A stretch of DNA of 64,000 nucleotides, taken from Vitis vinifera. Its lineage: Eukaryota; Streptophyta; Magnoliopsida; Vitales; Vitaceae. The notes beneath the pieces are model-generated. The model saw only the letters and a list, made by a program, of their open reading frames with translations. It was not told the DNA's origin and did no database searches. A program made the position numbers and the translations under genes. Shown here piece by piece: positions 58,114-64,000 of the stretch; the stretch's first letter is position 1, and each line of letters starts with the position of its first letter. Where the stretch lies: positions 4,042,501-4,106,500 of the forward strand of contig NC_081818.1 in assembly GCF_030704535.1 (NCBI RefSeq). The letters are read 5' to 3'.

Positions 58114-60786
58114 TTAGTGCTGCAGAAACTGGGTCATGGATGCTTGTATTTCTTCTAGCGTTTGCCCCTTGGTTTCTGGTACGAGTTTTTTGGTGAATAG
58201 AACAGTTGCAGCACTAAAGACTGAGAATATGAAGAATGTTCCTGAAATGGTTTAATGAAAATACCTGTGTTTATAAATAAAAATACACATGAACACAAGC
58301 TTATATATATACATGTAAAGAGAGACATAAGAGAGAGGTAGAGAAAGGCATCACCTGCTGAGTTCCATTCAAACATGAAGTTAAAAACATACACAACAAT
58401 AGTAGAAGAGGACCAGACAATGAAAGTCACTAGACTTCCTGCTGAACCCTTTATGTTTACTGGATATATCTGAAATAGAAGCTCTCATCAGTAAACATAT
58501 GCAAGCAATATTAGCCTCAGTGTAATGTTATACTTCTGTTAGTACAAATTTCTACTAATTAATTAATGTAGAATTCCTGTCCAACAAAGTTCTCTACCTC
58601 TGAAATGATAACCCATGGTAGTCCTCTGAAGCCTAGTGAGTACCATGCCAAATATGCCTGATTGTAGATCAGCAGAGACAAACAAAATTACCAAGGGATG
58701 ATCCTCGTAACCAAGGAAGGATTGAAATGAAAGTGAAAAGAATTCAGTTTCGGTCATATATTGCAACTATCCATTCGCTAATGTAATGGTGGTTTCAACT
58801 ATAAGAAGATTATGGAGAATAAAGAGCCTCACATAAAGACCTTCCAAACTCTAATAAGCTCATAACTTAGACATGATACCCTCTGGACTTCCATCCTAGT
58901 GGATGGACAAACCCAAGTAAAGAAGAAAGAAAAAACAAAAACGAGGACAATTTTAGATGAACATTTATTTCTATGCTATGTTGCCTTACCACCATGCCAA
59001 TAAGAACCATAATAGGAGTGAGCTCCTTCCACTTGTGATGATCCTGCTTGTAAAATCAGGTCTTTCAGAAATGGTCATCTAAATAAATGAAGAGGAAAAC
59101 TGGAAAGAAAAGAAAACATAGAAGTGTTTAAATTTGTATTTAGAAAAGACCTGTAATAAGAATGATATTCCTATAATCAAGCAACTCAAGCACATTCCAG
59201 CTGCAGAAACCTACAAACATTGGTAAAATAACTACAAACTTGCTGATCAACTAGTCACAAGCTTAAAAACAGATTCTTCCTCGTCCTTACAATTAGTAGT
59301 GGTCGTCTTCCAGATCTATCGGCTAAGAGTACACCAATAACAACTGCTGGAATCTGAAGAAGAATGTCTACATTTCTTTAAAGAATGAAAAAACAAAATA
59401 AAAAGAGAAAAAAGAAAAGAAAAAGAAAGAAAGAGCATGAAGCAGATTTCCAAATCACAGTACACTTAAATAAGAGTGAAACCTGGATAATAGCAGTTGC
59501 TGTTGTCCCGAATGTACTTGAAAAATCTGTCATAAACCTCAAAGTCATGTTTCTATTCCTCTTTGTTCCTTTTTATACTCTAATACATAACATAAAGAGA
59601 CAATGAAAAGCCTTGATTACCAGCTGATTCAAATATGGAACCTGCATAACTAGGAATGGCAATGGACCCTGCAAGTTGTTGCAGCAACATCAACCCAACC
59701 CCAACCTGAACATATTGCAATTATATGTAAAATGAAAAAAAAAAAAAAAAAAAAAAAAAACAAAGAATCAGGAAATCTATGAGAAAGAAACATGCCAAGT
59801 ATTAATTTGTGACACTCACTACAAGTGAATGAGCATATTTCCACTGAAACAAGTCTAGAATTCTATCTTCTGAGAGTCGTTGACAGATTTCTGTATAGTC
59901 CTGAAAAAACAAGTGAAACCATCTTATTTCATGTTCAAACCAATAATAATGGTAATGTCAACAACACAACAAATTTTCATTAATGAACACAAGAATTTAA
60001 ATGCTACTTTGATTTCAGCTAACTCTTGAGAAATGTCTGTGTTCTCTCCCCTGAGCCTCTGTAAAGCAACTTCTAACTCTTTCTCTCTCCCAGTCTTTGC
60101 CTGTAGACATTTACTCCAATCATTAGGTTATCCTATTTTGTTTAGGATGCTTGATTTTTTCCTTTGCATCATTCATTTAATTTACAAAATGGTTATCGGG
60201 AAAAAATTGAATTGGGCTCACCAGCCATCTTGGAGACTCCGGAATGAAGAATACACCAATAATATGTAATATACATGGAGCATTTCCTGAAAATGAAATG
60301 AAATGAAATATAATTACATTTTAAAACTACCCTTGAATTCAATATATGCAGCAGAAAAGCACAATGAAATTACCAATCAAAGCCAATATGCGCCAAGAGA
60401 CAGCATTTCCCAAGAGGAATGTTGTAGAAAAGCCGCAACATATCACCAACTGTAAAGCTAACAATATATAGTTAAAAGACTCAATTGGATTTTTAGTCTA
60501 AGGCTGTAATAGTTGTGTTTTACCGTATGGGCTGATGCAAATAGTCCCCTAATATTCTTGGGTGTGATTTCTGAAATGTATATGGGTACCTGTTTTATAT
60601 AAGGAACATTGATTACTGTTACAGATATGTATGGATATACTAAAGACATACTACAAACTTTGCTTGTTGCAATTACCGTATAAGAAATAAGCCCAATTCC
60701 AATTCCATTTATCAATCTTCCCAAGTCGAGCCACCAGTAGTCCTTCCAAAAAGCAGTTCAATTTCATATTAACCACACCCTCAAAA

Positions 60787-60820
<34 letters not shown>

Positions 60821-62051
60821 CTGACTTGGTTCAGATTGGAAAGTTCAATAAACTTTTTGATGATCTGTTCCTCTTATGAAAATTTAGAATGCGCAAGGAA
60901 TCAGATTCAAAGGAGAATTAAACTTTTTTTTGCTCCTATTGTGATTTCAAATTTTCTATTTGATCTATCTTTTGAATTACAAATGAGTGAAGCAGCCCCT
61001 GTTGAAAAGTATTCCAAATTCCTAGTTAGTATAAATTCTTTTTATGTGAATAATATTGTATAGAACTTTTCCTATATTCATATGTCATTGTCATATTAGA
61101 TTTCCTTATAGAATAAGAAAAGTTATAAGAAATCCCTTTATAAATATTTAAAATCATGAGGGAAAAAAAAAATGAGATAAAGATGGACTTGTACAAGTTA
61201 TACGAGGTGAATAGAGATATGAGGAAGAATGTGAAACACCCATGGAGCGAGGGGACTTGTGGTTTAGGGTGTAGATATAAGGAGTACTAGTGAAACATAA
61301 GATATTTCGATAACACAATAACTGTATATGGTTCTTATCCTCTATAATATTCTTTATGATATAGTGAAATGATTTTTTCTCATTCGCAAATATAAGCATG
61401 GTTGGCTGAACCACTTTAAAGCCTCATGTACTCTTATGTAAATTGTTTTATCGTTGTATTCTTGAATGAACATTGTTTGTATTAAAACTTCGGCTGGCAC
61501 AACAAAGCCTAAGCATGTGATTTCAACAAATAAATGTTTGATGTAAAGTACACAAGAAGAAGACGTTCTTCTTAATGTTTGATAAAAACTTTCTTCTTAG
61601 TGTTGCTTCACTGGGTACACCCTATCAATATCCCCCTGGTTCCTTCTTAGATGGATGAAATGAGACAACCATTTGAATGATAAATCGCTCTTCCAAGAAA
61701 TCGATTAAAGGGAAGGTGAATTAAAGAAAGCTTGAAATTTAATTTAGAAAAGAAAATTTGGAAAGAAAAGAAGGAAAAGATAAGAAACCTTGGAGAATAC
61801 TATTGCAAGCCACCCCGTGGAGCAAAATATTTCTGACAACCACATTGTCTGTTTTCAAGAACAACGTATAAAAATTAGCATTAACGGAATGGTTGGTAAA
61901 GCTTCTGGAGTTGATCACTTTACAGTAGGCCTGGAGCTAACTGAAGGGTCATAATACTTACACCTCTTGGACCAATAAGGTCAGTAGTCCTCCCGCTTGT
62001 TACTCCACTTATTGTTGCCCCAAGTGTCAATAATGAACTAAAAACTGAGTA
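58114..62051 (-). CDS. Sugar transporter ERD6-like, exons 3-18 (5' exons not found in window)
   Basis: Exons, 5' to 3': 61962-62051, 61789-61848, 60677-60742, 60524-60589, 60374-60449, 60222-60286, 60008-60100, 59820-59900, 59621-59705, 59483-59526, 59291-59353, 59151-59210, 58990-59043, 58598-58657, 58355-58469, 58114-58241. Exons 3-17 have the same lengths as in the two intact copies and all have GT-AG ends. They encode 401 residues without a stop, ending [10 protein letters not shown]. Motifs include [24 protein letters not shown] and PETKG. One oddity: the loop after TM2 reads DLIGPRG, where the other copies have DLIGRRG, replacing a conserved Arg of the MFS A-motif with Pro. Exons 1-2 (N-terminus, TM1) are not found between 62052 and 64000; they may lie beyond the window or be lost. 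Family function is monosaccharide transport. Confidence 0.82.
59736..59760. repeat. Poly(A) tract in an intron
   Basis: A run of about 25 A residues within the intron between exons 10 and 11 of the transporter gene; simple sequence only. Confidence 0.85.
60743..61788. other. Enlarged intron 4 of the partial transporter gene
   Basis: The 1.05-kb intron contains a TA microsatellite (about 60789-60819) and, at 61145-61310, the dispersed repeat also seen at 41590-41770. No coding capacity. Confidence 0.55.
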
Positions 62052-64000
62052 CTGCAAAATGAGATCAAAATAAAGAGAAAAAATAATCAATTGAAAGAGA
62101 GAGAGGGAGAAGGGGGGAGGGAGAGGGAGAGAGACAATTGCAGGAACAATAAAAATAGTACATTCTAGTTAAACCATACAGATAAACCATTTTATTACAT
62201 AGGCCATGGCATAGTTGCACGAGTGTGTTACCATCAATTTTGTTTTCAAGCATTTTTGTAAGTTCCTTCTTTTTTTTTTTTTTTTTTTTGGTCTCATCTG
62301 TGACAAAGTAGTATTAAACATAAGAAATCCTCTTAAAGGGAGATCAGAGATCATCTGCGAGCAAGAGAACAATACATGTTTGAATCCTGTGAATATGCAT
62401 GGCCCAGATAGGTTGTTATGGTCTCAAGTCTCAACTGCTTGCGCATGGCTTGCTCAATAGATTGCAAGTATGCAATTCCATTATGGTCTTAGTTCATAAT
62501 ATCTTTGTCACCAATCAATTAGAATGCAGGCCTCTCTAGGAGTCATAAAAAGAAAACTACACCCCATGTTATGGATTATATCGGAGATTATGGCACATTT
62601 GCTTGTAAAGTAAGGAGGGTCACAAATTTCTTAAAAAATGCACCTTACACACATGGTCTACTGGGCTTAGCAATTCTCGCTTACAATAACCTAAATAATA
62701 TGTGGCACTAGGAAGAAGGAACCTAAACATCAGCTGACTGCTGTTGGACCTTTTGTAGGCTTAAAAGCATGCATGCACCAAGGAGGAACTAGAGAGCCTT
62801 GAGTCCATCAGTACTTGGTCACCAAACTAGATGGATAGATAGGATCATTGTGGATGAGTTTTTTAGTCGCATAGGTTCAATTGTTTAATGATTTTGGTAG
62901 GAGAATGATATATATATATATATATATATCCATAACTAAAGAGTAGCAACAACTAGGATACAGAGGCTACATTGGTTAACAGGATAAGACATGATTTTCA
63001 ATGGAATATGATATCTTTGAATATTAAATTCAATAGGCATGATATCCCAAGGTAGCATATCTAATGAGATATGTTATGTTATTCTTATATATCATATTCA
63101 ATTACTTCATTAATGTTTCAACTTTCTATAAGAGATATTGCAATTGTTGTGGATAATAAAGTATCATATATCATATTTCAATGAGATAGGAATTGATCAT
63201 ACCTTGAATCAAAATTATTTTTACTACCTTCTTGGGTGTTTAATTCTCTTTGAGTTTTTTTAGAAATATTCTTGACCTAAACTCTTCTAGAAGTCTTCAT
63301 CATGAGCTTTGATATCTTTTATTGTGTTAGTAATTAAAAACTTTTGTGTCATTTACTTTATAAGTGAAGACTTTAATTCCAACATATTAGTATAGGAACA
63401 TAAAGATGAAACTATTTACTTAAAGGTACATAAGATTTTAACGTAGTTTAGCTAACCATTTCTATGTCGATAAATGAAAGAGGAGTATTTCACTATATTA
63501 TAAAATATATTATGAATGATAGAAAAAAAAAAAAAAAAAAAACCAGATACAACTATTAGCCTTGAAACCATGTTTCCTAACTTCTTGTATTTATAATCCT
63601 AAATCATAAACACCCTCAGTTCCATCAAATTTCTTCTACTCTTCTATCATATCTTGATTTATCCGACATAAGCTTATTTACATGCTCATATCTCATAACC
63701 CTTATAACCTAGAATATTTAAAATATATTTACAACAACTTTCCTTGTAAGTAATTAAATATATGATATTCATTTATTAAAAAATTGTAAGTAAGAATTTG
63801 AATTACTTTTCAACATAAATGATGGAGCTTTTGGACTCCATTAGCTTCCTATGTTATGCATGGTGAATTGTAAATAAATGTGAATTAATTATGAAATATA
63901 TCATAAAATGGAACTTGCATGCAAGAGTTGATTGAAATAATTCGGCAGAGGCACATATCCATTTTTGAAATCAGATTATTAAAAACCAATATCTAGTCAA
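62052..64000. other. Intergenic or intronic DNA with simple repeats
   Basis: Would be intron 2 of the transporter gene if exons 1-2 lie beyond the window. GA-rich 62094-62133, poly(T) about 62271-62289, TA run about 62909-62928 and poly(A) near 63522 are the only notable items. No gene is seen. Confidence 0.5.

Overview
The window is plant nuclear DNA. It is AT-rich, carries spliced genes with short exons, a nuclear-type tRNA-Ser(UGA), and nested LTR retrotransposons. Several repeat types (a repeat-borne protein with FTKEQF and GLPDS motifs, a TCCGGA-rich long LTR, a miniature LTR element) look, from memory, like those abundant in grapevine, so Vitis or a close relative is my best guess. That is recognition, not a search result.

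Layout. 1-9.1 kb: an old repeat with long inverted ends (578-9098), into which a younger Ty1/copia element (2129-8553, minus strand) has inserted. 9.1-14.4 kb: intergenic, with a foldback-like inverted repeat and a long Athila-like LTR plus primer-binding site (11351-13342). 14395-14476: tRNA-Ser(UGA). 14.5-16.5 kb: AT-rich tandem duplications and a duplicated CT microsatellite. 17227-18117: a single-exon FANTASTIC FOUR-like (FAF) gene, minus strand. 18.2-27.7 kb: gene-poor, with a LINE-like RNase H relic, a TRIM-like element and an old copia gag relic split by another insertion.

27.7-64 kb is a tandem cluster of ERD6-like sugar transporter genes, all on the minus strand. Two are intact 18-exon genes (27755-31805 and 32433-37739). 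For both, the exon lengths I read sum to exactly 489 codons including the stop. One copy is a pseudogene (51434-53767), one shorter relic lies at about 45890-46365, and a fourth copy (58114-62051) has exons 3-18 but no exon 1 or 2 inside the window. Interleaved on the plus strand is a second family, F-box/DUF295 genes: two intact (46866-48086 and 49734-50963), one frameshifted (44428-45627) and one reduced to its ends (40801-41200). Matching flanks show that blocks carrying both families were duplicated together and then eroded.

The transporter genes probably encode tonoplast or plasma-membrane monosaccharide facilitators; the F-box/DUF295 proteins are probable substrate adaptors of SCF ubiquitin ligases; the FAF-like protein belongs to a family that affects shoot meristem size. 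No functional link between the families is shown beyond shared duplication history. I found no clearly new biological system. The most unusual items are the element with inverted LTR-like ends and a shared 5-bp flanking repeat, and the co-duplicated transporter/F-box cluster.
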